Shown here one piece after another: positions 42,030 to 51,046 of a stretch of DNA of 64,000 nt (position 1 is the stretch's first letter; the number at the start of each line of letters is the position of its first letter). The DNA lies in assembly GCF_004327985.1 (NCBI RefSeq), contig NZ_SJDL01000006.1, positions 62,001 to 126,000 of the forward strand, written 5' to 3'. This stretch comes from Marinobacter halodurans (GTDB taxonomy: Bacteria > Pseudomonadota > Gammaproteobacteria > Pseudomonadales > Oleiphilaceae). Made by a program: the position numbers and the translations under genes. The notes under the pieces are model-generated. The model had not been told where the DNA came from and ran no database searches. It saw only the letters and a list, made by a program, of their open reading frames with translations.

Positions 42030-43166
42030 GTGACCCACATCCTGATTGCCCCGGATTCGTTCAAGGAAAGCCTGTCGGCCACGGAGGTGGCTGAGGCCAT
42101 CCGCGAGGGCGTGGCCCAGGCCCTGCCCGAGGCGACGTTCACCGAATTGCCGTTGGCGGATGGCGGTGAAGGGACCCTGGAGGCGCTGGTAACGGCGGCG
42201 GGCGGCCGGTACGAAACCACAGAGGTGACCGGGCCCGACGGCAATCCCGTGAAGGCCCGGTTTGGCCTGATCCATGACGACCGCACGGCGGTGATCGAGA
42301 TGGCCGAGGCCAGCGGTCTGCAGCGCCTGCCGAAAGCCCGGCGCAACCCGATGAAAACCACCACCCGGGGCACCGGGGAGCTGATCGTCGATGCGCTGGA
42401 CCTGGGGGTGGAACAGGTCATCCTGACCCTGGGTGGCAGCGCCACCAACGATGGCGGACTGGGCATGGCGCAGGCGCTGGGGGTCAAGGCGCTGGATGCT
42501 GCCGGCAATCCCATCGGTCCGGGCGGGCAGGGGCTGTTGGACGTGGCATCGCTGAACCTGCACGGGCTGGACACCCGGGTGCCCGCCACCCGTTTCCGCA
42601 TCATCTGCGACGTCGACAATCCGCTGACCGGCCCCAACGGGGCAACCTATGTGTTCGGGCCCCAAAAAGGGGCAACGGAGGACATGCTGGTTGCCCTGGA
42701 CCAGGGGATGGCCCGTTACGGAACCCTGCTGGAACAGGTCGTCGGCCGCAAATTGGCGGAGATGCCCGGTGCCGGAGCCGCCGGCGGCATGGGGATGGCC
42801 GCGTGCGGTTATCTCGGCGGCCGCCTGGAGCCCGGCGTGGATGTGGTCATGGATGCGGTCAGGCTGCGCGAGCATCTGAAGAAGGCGGATCTGGTGATCA
42901 CCGGTGAGGGCCGGATCGACGGGCAGACCGCCCGCGGCAAAACCCTGGCGGGGCTGGCGCGGGAGGCCGGCCAGGCCGGCGTGCCCGTAGTGGCGCTGGC
43001 CGGCAGCGTGGGCGAAGACTACGACGAGGTGCTGGCGTGCGGACTGGCGGCCGTGTTCGGCATCACGCCATCGCCCATGGATCTGTCCGAGGCCCTGGCC
43101 GGGGCCGCCGACAACCTGCGCCGGGTGGCGCGGAATGTGGCGGCGCTCTACCGGTTAGGGTGCTGA
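42030..43166 (+). CDS. Glycerate kinase, GlxK/GarK type
   Basis: A 378-residue glycerate 2- or 3-kinase of the bacterial type I family. Signature segments are APDSFKESLSA at the start, LADGGEGTLEAL, LGGSATNDGGLGMAQALG and LVITGEGRIDGQTARGK. It phosphorylates glycerate from tartrate, glyoxylate or sugar acid breakdown into glycolysis. The start is GTG with GAGG upstream. Its 3' end overlaps the convergent sugar dehydrogenase gene by 12 bases. Confidence 0.95.
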   Translation: MTHILIAPDSFKESLSATEVAEAIREGVAQALPEATFTELPLADGGEGTLEALVTAAGGRYETTEVTGPDGNPVKARFGLIHDDRTAVIEMAEASGLQRLPKARRNPMKTTTRGTGELIVDALDLGVEQVILTLGGSATNDGGLGMAQALGVKALDAAGNPIGPGGQGLLDVASLNLHGLDTRVPATRFRIICDVDNPLTGPNGATYVFGPQKGATEDMLVALDQGMARYGTLLEQVVGRKLAEMPGAGAAGGMGMAACGYLGGRLEPGVDVVMDAVRLREHLKKADLVITGEGRIDGQTARGKTLAGLAREAGQAGVPVVALAGSVGEDYDEVLACGLAAVFGITPSPMDLSEALAGAADNLRRVARNVAALYRLGC

Positions 43167-44291
43167 CAGGCGCAGGATCTCGCCGTCGTGGGCATCGGTC
43201 AGCAGCCAGATGGAACCATCCGGCGCCTGCTTGACCTCCCGGATGCGCTTGCCCAAATCGGTTAGCAGGTCTTCCTCTTCCACCACCTGCTCCCGGTCAT
43301 TGACCCGCAGCCGGACCACTTTCTGGAACTTCAGGGCGCCGACGAACAGGTCGCCGCGCCATTTCGGGAACATCTCGCCGTCGTAGATGGCCAGCCCCGA
43401 CGGGGCAATCGACGGATCCCAGTAGTGCAGCGGCTGGGCCATGCCCGGTGCCCGGGTCCGGTCGGTGATCGGCAGGCCGCTGTAATCGATACCGTAGGTG
43501 ATTTCCGGCCAGCCATAGTTGGTGCCGGCGCGGATGATGTTGACCTCGTCGCCGCCCCGGGGCCCGTGTTCGTGACTCCAGATTTCCCCGGTGACCGGAT
43601 GGCGGGCCATGCCCTGGATATTGCGGTTGCCGTAGGTGAAGAAGGTCTTGCGGGCGCCGTCCTTGTCCAGGAAGGGGTTGCCCGGTGCCGGTTGGCCATC
43701 AATGGTGATGCGATGGACGCCGCCGGCATCGTCGGACAGGTCCTGGGCGCGTGGTTTGTCACCCCGGTCGCCCACCGGCACGTACAGGTAGCCGTCCCGG
43801 TCGAAGGCCAGGCGCCCGGCAAAGTGGCGGGTGGTGTTGGAGCGGGGCAGGGCCTCGAAGATGACGTTGACGTTCTCCAGGGCGCCATCCCGGTATTCGG
43901 CGCGGGCGACCCGGGTGGTGCGACCCTCGCCGGTCTGGTGGGCGTAGCTCAGGAAAAGCAGGCGGTTGTCGTCGAACTGCGGGTGCAGGATCACGTCCAG
44001 CAGGCCGCCCTGGCCGCCCACCGCGACTTCCGGCACGCCGCTGACCGGCGTTTCCAGCAGCTCGCCGTCGCGCAGGATCCGCAGGCGGCCAGCCCGCTCG
44101 GTCACCAGCACATCGCCACCCGGCAGGAACGCCAGCCCCCAGGGATATTCAAGCCGGGCGGCCAGGGTATCGACCCGGAAGTCGTGATAGCGGGATTCAT
44201 AGACATCGGCTTCCGCCATGCCGGACAGCAGCACGGCGGCCAGCAGCGAGAAGAAGCCGCGAAGCGAGTGGTGCAACGGGGAGGGGATCAT
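43155..44291 (-). CDS. PQQ-dependent aldose sugar dehydrogenase (Asd/YliI family)
   Basis: A 378-residue soluble exported enzyme. The signal peptide is residues 1-28 (LLAAVLLSGMAEAD). The beta-propeller has PWGLAFLPGGDVLVTERAG, the catalytic and PQQ-contact segments GGQGGLLDVILHPQF, GNRNIQGMARHP, and EHGPRGGDEVN. It oxidises aldose sugars in the periplasm, feeding electrons to the respiratory chain; PQQ genes are not in the window. The ATG at 44291 has AGGAGG eight bases upstream; the longer frame to 44450 is not supported. Confidence 0.9.
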   Translation of the reverse strand: MIPSPLHHSLRGFFSLLAAVLLSGMAEADVYESRYHDFRVDTLAARLEYPWGLAFLPGGDVLVTERAGRLRILRDGELLETPVSGVPEVAVGGQGGLLDVILHPQFDDNRLLFLSYAHQTGEGRTTRVARAEYRDGALENVNVIFEALPRSNTTRHFAGRLAFDRDGYLYVPVGDRGDKPRAQDLSDDAGGVHRITIDGQPAPGNPFLDKDGARKTFFTYGNRNIQGMARHPVTGEIWSHEHGPRGGDEVNIIRAGTNYGWPEITYGIDYSGLPITDRTRAPGMAQPLHYWDPSIAPSGLAIYDGEMFPKWRGDLFVGALKFQKVVRLRVNDREQVVEEEDLLTDLGKRIREVKQAPDGSIWLLTDAHDGEILRLSAP

Positions 44292-44463
44292 CGGGGTTGC
44301 CTCCTGCAGACGATGGGAATGCCCTGGTTGCTTGGATGGTTCCAATGGACAAAGGTTCATCGCAACCTTTTGAAATCGACCGCCCCCCGTGTGCCATACT
44401 GACCCTGCAACGCTTTTGAACCGGGTTCGGCCCAGAACCTGGTCCGACACAAGGAGACACTGA

Positions 44464-44679
44464 ATGTCTGATCATCATGTCTACAAGAAAGTCGAGATTG
44501 TGGGTTCCTCCAGGACCGGCATCGAAGACGCCATCGAGAACGCGTTGGCGGAGTGCAGCAAAAGCGTGGACAACGTCGAGTGGTTTGAAGTGACCGAAAC
44601 CCGCGGCCATGTGGTGGACGGCAAGGTGGCGCATTACCAGGTCGTCCTGAAGGTCGGGTTTCGTATCCAGGGGAGTTAG
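44464..44679 (+). CDS. Dodecin (flavin-binding)
   Basis: A 71-residue protein with the dodecin pattern: HVYKKVEIVGSSRTGIEDAI, then VEWFEVTETRGHVVDGKV and the strand HYQVVLKVGF. Dodecins form dodecamers that store flavins. The tryptophan in VEWFE is the flavin-stacking residue. Upstream ACAAGGAGACACTGA gives AAGGAG before the ATG. A 7-bp hairpin follows at 44679-44697. The gene is monocistronic. Confidence 0.93.
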   Translation: MSDHHVYKKVEIVGSSRTGIEDAIENALAECSKSVDNVEWFEVTETRGHVVDGKVAHYQVVLKVGFRIQGS

Positions 44680-44697
44680 GGGCCGGCAAACGGCCCC
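44679..44697 (+). terminator. Hairpin after dodecin gene
   Basis: GGGGCCG-GCAAA-CGGCCCC, a 7-bp stem with no T-run afterwards, lies on the dodecin stop. A weak terminator at best. Confidence 0.35.
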
Positions 44698-44740
44698 TGT
44701 CCCGGTGCATCCGGCCTGAAACCGGATACGGCGCAGACGC

Positions 44741-46534
44741 CTAGACCGTATCCGCCGCCGCGCCTGTCTGGACCCGCCACTGCGCCGCATAGTGGCCGTC
44801 CCGCGCGATCAACTGGTCGTGGGTGCCTTGCTCGGTGACCTCGCCGTCCTGGACCACGGCGATCTGGTCGGCGTGCACGATGGTCGACAGGCGGTGGGCG
44901 ATCATGATGACGGTGCGATTGTGGCCGATGCGCCGCAGCGAACGCTGGATCGCGGCTTCGGTCTCGTTGTCCACGGCGCTGGTGGCTTCGTCCAGCACCA
45001 GGATCGGCGGATCCTTGAGCAGCGCCCGGGCCAGTGACAGGCGCTGGCGCTGGCCACCGGACAGGCGCACGCCGCGCTCGCCCACCGCCGTATCCAGGCC
45101 CTCCGGCAGGGCTTCGATAAAGCCCCAGGCTTCGGCCGTCCTTGCCGCCTCGATGATGTCGTCGTCGGTGGCTTCCGGACGCCCGTAGGCGATGTTGTCG
45201 CGGATCGTGCCGTCGAACAGGTAGACATCCTGGCTCACCAGACCAATGGCCTGGCGCACCGAGTTCAGGCTGACCTCCTGGATAGGGTGGTCGTCGATGC
45301 GGATCGTGCCGTGCTGGACATCGTAGAAGCGCAGCAGCAGCTTGATCAGGGTGGACTTGCCGGAGCCGGTGGCGCCCACCAGGGCGAGGGTGTGGCCGGC
45401 CGGTACCTCCAGGCTGATGCCCTTGACGCCCGCGCCGCTGTTGCCATAGCGGAACTGCACGTTGTCGAAGCTCACCGCGCCGAGAACCGGCTGGGGCAAA
45501 GGCGTGGTGACGTTGTCCCGCACATGCACCGGCTCTGCGATCAGGTCCAGGATACGGCGGGTGCTGGCCATGGCCCGTTCGAACTGGTCGACCACTGCCG
45601 CCAGCCCGGTCATCGGCCACAGCAGGCGCTGGGTCAGGAAGACCAGCACGCCGTAGGCCCCCACGTTCAGCTCGCCGTCCAGGGCCATCATGCCGCCGAT
45701 CATGAACGTCGCCAGGAAGCCGAACAGGATCGCCATCCGGATCAGCGGAATAAACGCGGAACTGATGCGGATGGCCTTACGGTTGGCCTGGACATACTCC
45801 TCGCTGGCCTGGCGCAGGCGCTCCGCCTCGCGGGCTTCGGAGGTGAAACTCTTGATGGTGGCGATGCCGCCCAGGTTGTTGGCCAGGCGGGTGGACAGGT
45901 TGCCCACCTTCTCGCGCACATCGGCGTACAGTGGCCCGGCCTTCTTCTGGAAGTAGAACGCGCCCCAGACGATGACGGGAATCGGCGTGAACGCCAGCAG
46001 GGCGATCAGCGGCGAGATCACGAAGAACACCAGGCCCACGGTGAGAATCGTCACCACCACCTGGATCATGGCGTTGGCGCCGCCGTCGAGGAAGCGCTCC
46101 AACTGGTTCACGTCGTCGTTCATGGTGGCCACCAGTTGGCCGGAGCTGCGCGATTCGAAGAAGTGCATGTCCAGCCGCTGGGCGTGCTCGTAGGCATCCT
46201 GGCGCAGGTCCGCCTGCAGGGCCTGTGAGAGGTTGCGCCAAAGGATCTGGTACAGGTACTCGAAGATCGATTCCCCCGCCCAGATGAGGAACGTCAGCAG
46301 CCCCAGTACCAGGATCTGCGACTGGGCGGAGGTGAAGCCGAGGGACGCGACGAAGCTGGATTCCTTGTTCACCACCACGTCGATGGCGATACCGATCAGG
46401 ATTTCCGGCGCGATGTCGAACAGCTTGTTGATGATCGAGCAGGTGCTGGCCGCGATGATGTGACGGCGATAGCCGCGGGCGTATCGCAGCAGCCGGCCGA
46501 GGGCCTGGAAACTGCTGGTGTTGGAGCTGGACAT
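44741..46534 (-). CDS. ABC exporter, fused permease-ATPase (MsbA/multidrug type)
   Basis: A 597-residue half-transporter. The N-terminal six-helix domain runs to about residue 330 and the ATPase follows. Motifs are GATGSGKSTLI (Walker A), Q-loop SQDVYLFDGT, signature LSGGQRQRLSLARAL, Walker B ILVLDEATSAVD and the H-loop AHRLST. The substrate is unknown (lipid, peptide or drug). As it is not beside lpxK or any other identified partner gene, I would not call it MsbA itself. It probably works as a homodimer. Confidence 0.9.
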   Translation of the reverse strand: MSSSNTSSFQALGRLLRYARGYRRHIIAASTCSIINKLFDIAPEILIGIAIDVVVNKESSFVASLGFTSAQSQILVLGLLTFLIWAGESIFEYLYQILWRNLSQALQADLRQDAYEHAQRLDMHFFESRSSGQLVATMNDDVNQLERFLDGGANAMIQVVVTILTVGLVFFVISPLIALLAFTPIPVIVWGAFYFQKKAGPLYADVREKVGNLSTRLANNLGGIATIKSFTSEAREAERLRQASEEYVQANRKAIRISSAFIPLIRMAILFGFLATFMIGGMMALDGELNVGAYGVLVFLTQRLLWPMTGLAAVVDQFERAMASTRRILDLIAEPVHVRDNVTTPLPQPVLGAVSFDNVQFRYGNSGAGVKGISLEVPAGHTLALVGATGSGKSTLIKLLLRFYDVQHGTIRIDDHPIQEVSLNSVRQAIGLVSQDVYLFDGTIRDNIAYGRPEATDDDIIEAARTAEAWGFIEALPEGLDTAVGERGVRLSGGQRQRLSLARALLKDPPILVLDEATSAVDNETEAAIQRSLRRIGHNRTVIMIAHRLSTIVHADQIAVVQDGEVTEQGTHDQLIARDGHYAAQWRVQTGAAADTV

Positions 46535-46661
46535 GAAGACTCTCCGAATCGGGCAGACCCGTCAGACGAAACAGGGAGTTAACGGGGTCGGGAAGGCGCA
46601 CAGACTAGCTGAATTCGCCCGGTGTTAAAAGCGAATCATTATCAGGCCCGGGTGCCCGCAA

Positions 46662-47114
46662 TCAGCGCCGGATGTGCTTCTGCAGCCAGCGGTCGAGCTG
46701 ATCGGCAAAGGCCTTGCGATCGGTCTGGGAGTAGCCGGATGGCCCGCCGGTCATCTGGCCGGCATTGCGCATCTCCTCCATGAAATTGCGCATCGCCAGG
46801 CGCTGGCGAATGTTGTCCGGAGTGTAGACCTGACCGCGTGGATTGAGTGCGCGGGCGCCCCGTTCGATCGCCTCCGCGGCCAGCGGGATATCCTGGGTCA
46901 CCACCAGGTCGTTCTCGGACAGCAGCTCGACGATCTCGTTGTCCGCCACATCGAAACCCTGCGGCACCTGGCGTGTCCTGATAAACGGTGACGGCGGCAC
47001 ATTGATGCGCTGGTTGGCGACGAATGTCACGTTCACTTTCCAGCGGTTGGCAGCGCGGCAGAGGATTTCCTTAACCGGGATGGGGCAGGCGTCGGCGTCG
47101 ACCCAGATGGCCAT
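46662..47114 (-). CDS. YaiI/YqxD family protein (DUF188)
   Basis: A 150-residue protein with the family N-terminus [20 protein letters not shown], then [26 protein letters not shown] and [16 protein letters not shown]. The acidic residues VDADAC and TQDIPLA give a PIN-like nuclease fold; activity is unproven. The ATG at 47114 has GGAG eight bases upstream. Confidence 0.93.
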   Translation of the reverse strand: MAIWVDADACPIPVKEILCRAANRWKVNVTFVANQRINVPPSPFIRTRQVPQGFDVADNEIVELLSENDLVVTQDIPLAAEAIERGARALNPRGQVYTPDNIRQRLAMRNFMEEMRNAGQMTGGPSGYSQTDRKAFADQLDRWLQKHIRR

Positions 47115-47436
47115 AATGAGTTCTCCAGTCAGTCGCGCCAAGGATACGCCAAAACGATGGCCGGGGTGAACGGTCAGGTTCTGCCGGGGGCCTGATCCTG
47201 GCGATGCCGCCGGGCGAGAACAATCAGGTACTTGCCCGTGTGGCCCCGAGCCGGCCAAAGATTGACCACTCCCGGTACTTGTCCGCGCCGTGATCGGGGT
47301 CTAAAAATAAAGGGAAGGTTCCCGCGCCATGGATCTGATCCGGACCGCCGGCGCGCCACGATAAAACAGCCCAAGTCCCCAGGAAAGGTTTCGCCACAAG
47401 CGGACACTGATCGTGGGTGCGGAAGGAGTGGAGCCA
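47115..47436. other. 322-base divergent region before the 2-oxo acid dehydrogenase operon
   Basis: No gene, repeat or RNA was recognised. It must hold the promoter of the E1alpha-E1beta-E2 operon; no regulator gene is adjacent. Confidence 0.4.
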
Positions 47437-48513
47437 ATGAAAGACCGATATGCGTTTCATGTCGACAGCATCGCCTACCTGGATGAAAGCGGGGATGCCC
47501 TCGGCGACCTGCCCGAGTGGTCTGACGACCGCGATACGATTCTCGATGCCTACCGACACATGGTCCTGACCCGGACCTTCGACAACAAGACCATCGCCCT
47601 CCAGCGAACCGGACAGTGTGGTACCTATCCCTCGGTCCTCGGCCACGAAACCATCGGCACCGCCATCGGCCAGACCCTGGCGAAAGATGACGTACTGGTG
47701 CCTTACTACCGGGATCATGCCGCCCAGTTGCTGCGTGGGGTGACACTCACCGAAATGCTGCTCTACTGGGGCGGGGACGAGCGGGGCAGTGCCTATGCCC
47801 ATTGCCCGGAAGACCTGCCGGTGGCGGTGCCGATATCCACCCAGTGCTGCCACGCCGTGGGCGTCGGCGCGTCGTTCCGCATCCGCGACCAGAAACGGGC
47901 GGTGCTCTGTTCGCTGGGCGACGGCGCGACGTCCAAGGGCGATTTCCTGGAAAGCGTCAACCTGGCGGGGGCCTGGCACCTGCCAGTCGTGTTCATCGTG
48001 ACCAACAACCAGTGGGCCATTTCCACGCCCCGGCATCTGCAGACCGGCGCCGAAACCATTGCCCAGAAAGCCATCAGCGGCGGGCTGCCCGGCATTATCT
48101 GTGACGGCAACGACTACTTTGCGGTACGCCACGCCCTGATGCATGCCCTGGAACGGGCGCGTACCGGCAAGGGCGGCTCGGTCATCGAGGCGGTGACCTA
48201 TCGGCTCGGGGACCACACCACCGCAGACGACGCCACCCGCTATCGCCCGGCCGAGGAGCTCAAGCAGGCCTGGGAGCGGGAAGGCGTCAAGCGGTTGCAG
48301 AGCTGGCTGCACCATCAGGGATTATGGGATTCCGACAGGGAGCAGGCTTTGCAGGTCAGTTGCAGGAACCAGGTGGACAAGGCGGTGGAAGCCTACCTGG
48401 CAACAGGCCCCCAACCGCCGACGGCGATGTTCGACCACCTGTTCGAAACCCTGCCCGCCGCCCTGGCCGGCCAGTACGAGCGCCTCCAGCGCCGGGAGGT
48501 GAAACATGGCTGA
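47437..48513 (+). CDS. 2-oxo acid dehydrogenase E1 component, alpha subunit
   Basis: A 358-residue thiamine diphosphate-dependent subunit that decarboxylates pyruvate or a branched 2-oxo acid. The ThDP motif is GDGATSKGDFLESVN, ending in NNQWAIS. Also present are VLTRTFDNKTIALQRTGQ and the phosphorylation-loop-like YRLGDHTTADDATRYR. It is of the separate alpha/beta type. AAGGAG precedes the ATG by eight bases. Its 3' end overlaps the E1beta start by 8 bases. Whether pyruvate or branched-chain acid is the substrate cannot be decided; the valine operon lies 10 kb downstream. Confidence 0.9.
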   Translation: MKDRYAFHVDSIAYLDESGDALGDLPEWSDDRDTILDAYRHMVLTRTFDNKTIALQRTGQCGTYPSVLGHETIGTAIGQTLAKDDVLVPYYRDHAAQLLRGVTLTEMLLYWGGDERGSAYAHCPEDLPVAVPISTQCCHAVGVGASFRIRDQKRAVLCSLGDGATSKGDFLESVNLAGAWHLPVVFIVTNNQWAISTPRHLQTGAETIAQKAISGGLPGIICDGNDYFAVRHALMHALERARTGKGGSVIEAVTYRLGDHTTADDATRYRPAEELKQAWEREGVKRLQSWLHHQGLWDSDREQALQVSCRNQVDKAVEAYLATGPQPPTAMFDHLFETLPAALAGQYERLQRREVKHG

Positions 48514-49483
48514 TGTCACGCTGGTGGAAGCGGTCAACATGGCGCTGGCCCACGAGATGGCGGCCAACGAGGACGTGGTCGTCCTGGGTGAGGATATCGC
48601 CACCAACGGCGGCGTGTTCCGGGCCACGGTCGGCCTCAAGGACAGGTTTGGTTTCAAGCGGGTGATGGACACGCCGCTGGCGGAGAACCTCATTGCCGGA
48701 ACGGCCGTCGGTATGGCCACGCAGGGCCTGCGCCCGGTGGCCGAATTCCAGTTCATGGGCTTTATCTATGCGGGCATGGAGCAGATCATCAGCCACGCCG
48801 CACGCATGCGTAACCGTACCCGCGGCCGGCTGTCCTGCCCGGTGGTCTTCCGCGCCCCATTCGGCGGCGGCATCCACGCGCCGGAGCACCACTCCGAAAG
48901 CACGGAGGCGCTGTTCGCTCATATCCCCGGCCTGCGGGTGGTGATCCCCAGTTCTCCCAAACGGGCCTATGGCCTGCTGCTGGCTTCGATCCGCAACAAC
49001 GACCCGGTGGTGTTCCTGGAGCCCAAGCGCCTCTACCGGGCCGTCACCCAGTCGGTGGAGGACGATGGTGAAGCCCTGCCGCTGGATACCTGCTTTACCC
49101 TGCGCGAAGGCAGCGACGTCACCCTGATCAGTTGGGGCGCGTCCATCGCCGAGACCCTGGAGGCGGCGGATGCCCTGGCGGAGCAGGGCGTGTCGGCGGA
49201 AGTGATCGACGTGGCCACCATCAGCCCGCTCGACCGGGAAACGCTGCTGTGCTCGGTGGCCAAGACGGGGCGCTGCGTCATCGTCCACGAGGCCTGCCGC
49301 AATGTGGGCGTTGGCGCCGAGATCGCCGCGAGCATCGCCGAGGCCGCCTTCCTGGACCTGCAGGCGCCGGTGGTCCGGGTCACGGGGTACGACACCATCA
49401 TGCCCTATGCCCGCAATGAAATGGCCTATCTGCCCCAGGTGGCGGATATCGTCGAAGCCGTGGAACAGGTGATCGCGCTATGA
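48506..49483 (+). CDS. 2-oxo acid dehydrogenase E1 component, beta subunit
   Basis: A 325-residue transketolase-type subunit. Characteristic segments are VVLGEDIATNGGVFRAT, RVMDTPLAENLIAGTAVGMA, GLRPVAEFQFMGFIY, and EACRNVGVGAEIAA at the C-terminal ligand-binding region. It makes the active site with E1alpha. GGGAGGTG precedes the ATG. The gene overlaps both neighbours, so all three are coupled. Confidence 0.92.
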   Translation: MADVTLVEAVNMALAHEMAANEDVVVLGEDIATNGGVFRATVGLKDRFGFKRVMDTPLAENLIAGTAVGMATQGLRPVAEFQFMGFIYAGMEQIISHAARMRNRTRGRLSCPVVFRAPFGGGIHAPEHHSESTEALFAHIPGLRVVIPSSPKRAYGLLLASIRNNDPVVFLEPKRLYRAVTQSVEDDGEALPLDTCFTLREGSDVTLISWGASIAETLEAADALAEQGVSAEVIDVATISPLDRETLLCSVAKTGRCVIVHEACRNVGVGAEIAASIAEAAFLDLQAPVVRVTGYDTIMPYARNEMAYLPQVADIVEAVEQVIAL

Positions 49484-50589
49484 AACATTTCAAATTACCG
49501 GATCTGGGAGAAGGCCTGCCGGAAGCGGAAATCGTGGAATGGCAGGTGCAGGTGGGCGACACGGTCACGGTCGATCAGGTGCTGGTGTCCGTCGAAACCG
49601 CCAAGGCGATCGTGGAGGTGCCGTCGCCGTTCGATGGGGTGGTGGCCAAGCTGTTCGGCGAGCCGGGCGACATCATCCACACCGGTGAACCGCTGCTGGC
49701 CTTCGAAGGGGAAGATGAGGACAGCGGCACCGTGGTGGGTGAGCTGAAACGCGCCCGCGACAGCCAGGCGAAGGACGACTTTATCATCGGCGCCGCCACC
49801 TCCAGCCGCCAGGCCCGTCACCAGAAAGCCACGCCGGGCGTGCGAGCCCTGGCCGAACGGATGGGGGTGAACCTGGAATCCATCAAGGGCAGCGGGCCGG
49901 GTGGACTGATTACGACCGACGACGTGCACGCCAAGGCCAGCCACCACAAGGCGCTGGGCGATGCCGAGTCGCTGCGGGGCGTGCGTCGCACCATGGCCCG
50001 CAACATGGCAGTGTCCCACGCGCAGGTGGTGCCGGTGTCGATTTTCGAGGATGCCGATATCAACCGCTGGAAGCGGGGTACGGACATCACCATGCGGTTG
50101 GTGCAGGCCATGGCCCACGCCTGCGAGGCGTCGCCGGCGCTCAACGCCTGGTTCGATGGCGACGGCCTGAGCCGTCGCCTGCTGGACGAGGTTCATGTGG
50201 GGATCGCCGTGGACACGCCGGACGGCCTGTTCGTGCCGGTGCTGCGGGACATCAACCACCGCACCCAGAAGGACCTGCGCAAGGGCCTGGAGAACCTGCG
50301 CAAGGCCGTCATGGAGCGCAAGATCCCGCCGCAGGAGATGCAGGGGGCGACGATCACGCTGTCCAATTTCGGCACCCTGACCGGCCAGTACGCCAACCCC
50401 GTGGTCACGCCGCCCCAGGTGGCCATCGTCGGCGCCGGGACCATCCGCGAGAAGGTGGTGCCCTACGACGGCAAGCCGGCGGTACACCGGATACTGCCGT
50501 TGTCGCTGACGTTTGATCACCGGGCCTGTACCGGAGGCGAGGCGGCCCGGTTCCTGAAGGCGATGATTGAGGCACTGGTAGAGGCCTGA
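49480..50589 (+). CDS. 2-oxo acid dehydrogenase E2 (lipoyl acyltransferase)
   Basis: A 369-residue E2. Residues 1-78 are a single lipoyl domain with the lipoylated lysine in ETAKAIVEV (Ala replaces the usual Asp). A linker is followed by the peripheral subunit-binding domain (TPGVRALAERMGVNLESI) and the catalytic domain from about 145. The catalytic loop reads FDHRACTGGEAARF: the His is kept but the common HRxxDG Asp is Thr. I recall this variant in other proteobacterial E2 proteins. No E3 gene follows; a dihydrolipoamide dehydrogenase elsewhere must be shared. Confidence 0.9.
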   Translation: MKHFKLPDLGEGLPEAEIVEWQVQVGDTVTVDQVLVSVETAKAIVEVPSPFDGVVAKLFGEPGDIIHTGEPLLAFEGEDEDSGTVVGELKRARDSQAKDDFIIGAATSSRQARHQKATPGVRALAERMGVNLESIKGSGPGGLITTDDVHAKASHHKALGDAESLRGVRRTMARNMAVSHAQVVPVSIFEDADINRWKRGTDITMRLVQAMAHACEASPALNAWFDGDGLSRRLLDEVHVGIAVDTPDGLFVPVLRDINHRTQKDLRKGLENLRKAVMERKIPPQEMQGATITLSNFGTLTGQYANPVVTPPQVAIVGAGTIREKVVPYDGKPAVHRILPLSLTFDHRACTGGEAARFLKAMIEALVEA

Positions 50590-51046
50590 GCGCTTGATCG
50601 AGGCATGTAGCCGGGACGTAAACCTCCGCTGTTCCCAGAGGCTGGACGACGACAAGAGATGCTTTGAAAGAGACCTTGGGCGCCTGAAACCCATGGAGGC
50701 CATCGCTTCCGTCGCCTAAGAGGGCCGTCCATGGCCGCTTATGCGATGAGGACATCCTGTCCTCTGCTCCAGCGATGGCCTCCATGGGTTTCGATCAGGC
50801 CTTTGCAAGATCCTCTTTAGCTGCCTGAGCACCGTCGCGGCTCCGTGTTGCCCCCAATGGGCGGGTCGGGATGACGGCGCCCGGCTTCCGGGAGGCCGCC
50901 TGCCCTAACTGAATCGGGCATTGGACATATCGTGGTCAGGGCGTATTGCAGGGGGGCGGGTAAGTATGGACACTGCCTGTCTTCCTGGCATTCCACATAC
51001 CGAGCAACCGGGTTTCTCTCAGCCAGAGGAGCCAAGGAGCGTCATA
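50590..51046. other. 457-base intergenic region with a large inverted repeat
   Basis: No gene was recognised. The part 50660-50820 is dominated by the inverted repeat entered separately. The leader of the methyltransferase gene occupies the 3' end. Confidence 0.6.
50687..50791. repeat. Long inverted repeat, possible structured RNA or small mobile element
   Basis: Arms 50687-50707 and 50771-50791 are perfect 21-base inverted copies (core ACCCATGGAGGCCATCGCT), with similarity continuing outward past a 3-base indel to about 50662 and 50820. The 63-base loop contains a second perfect hairpin GAGGACA-TCC-TGTCCTC (50748-50764). No T-run makes it a simple terminator. Confidence 0.75.

Noticed and set aside
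44741-46534. MsbA lipid A flippase as a specific call
   Set aside because: No lpxK or other lipid A gene is adjacent, and many exporters share this architecture.
50600-50625. Fifth REP-like unit (ATGTAGCCGGGACG)
   Set aside because: Only about ten bases match the tail and there is no hairpin head.
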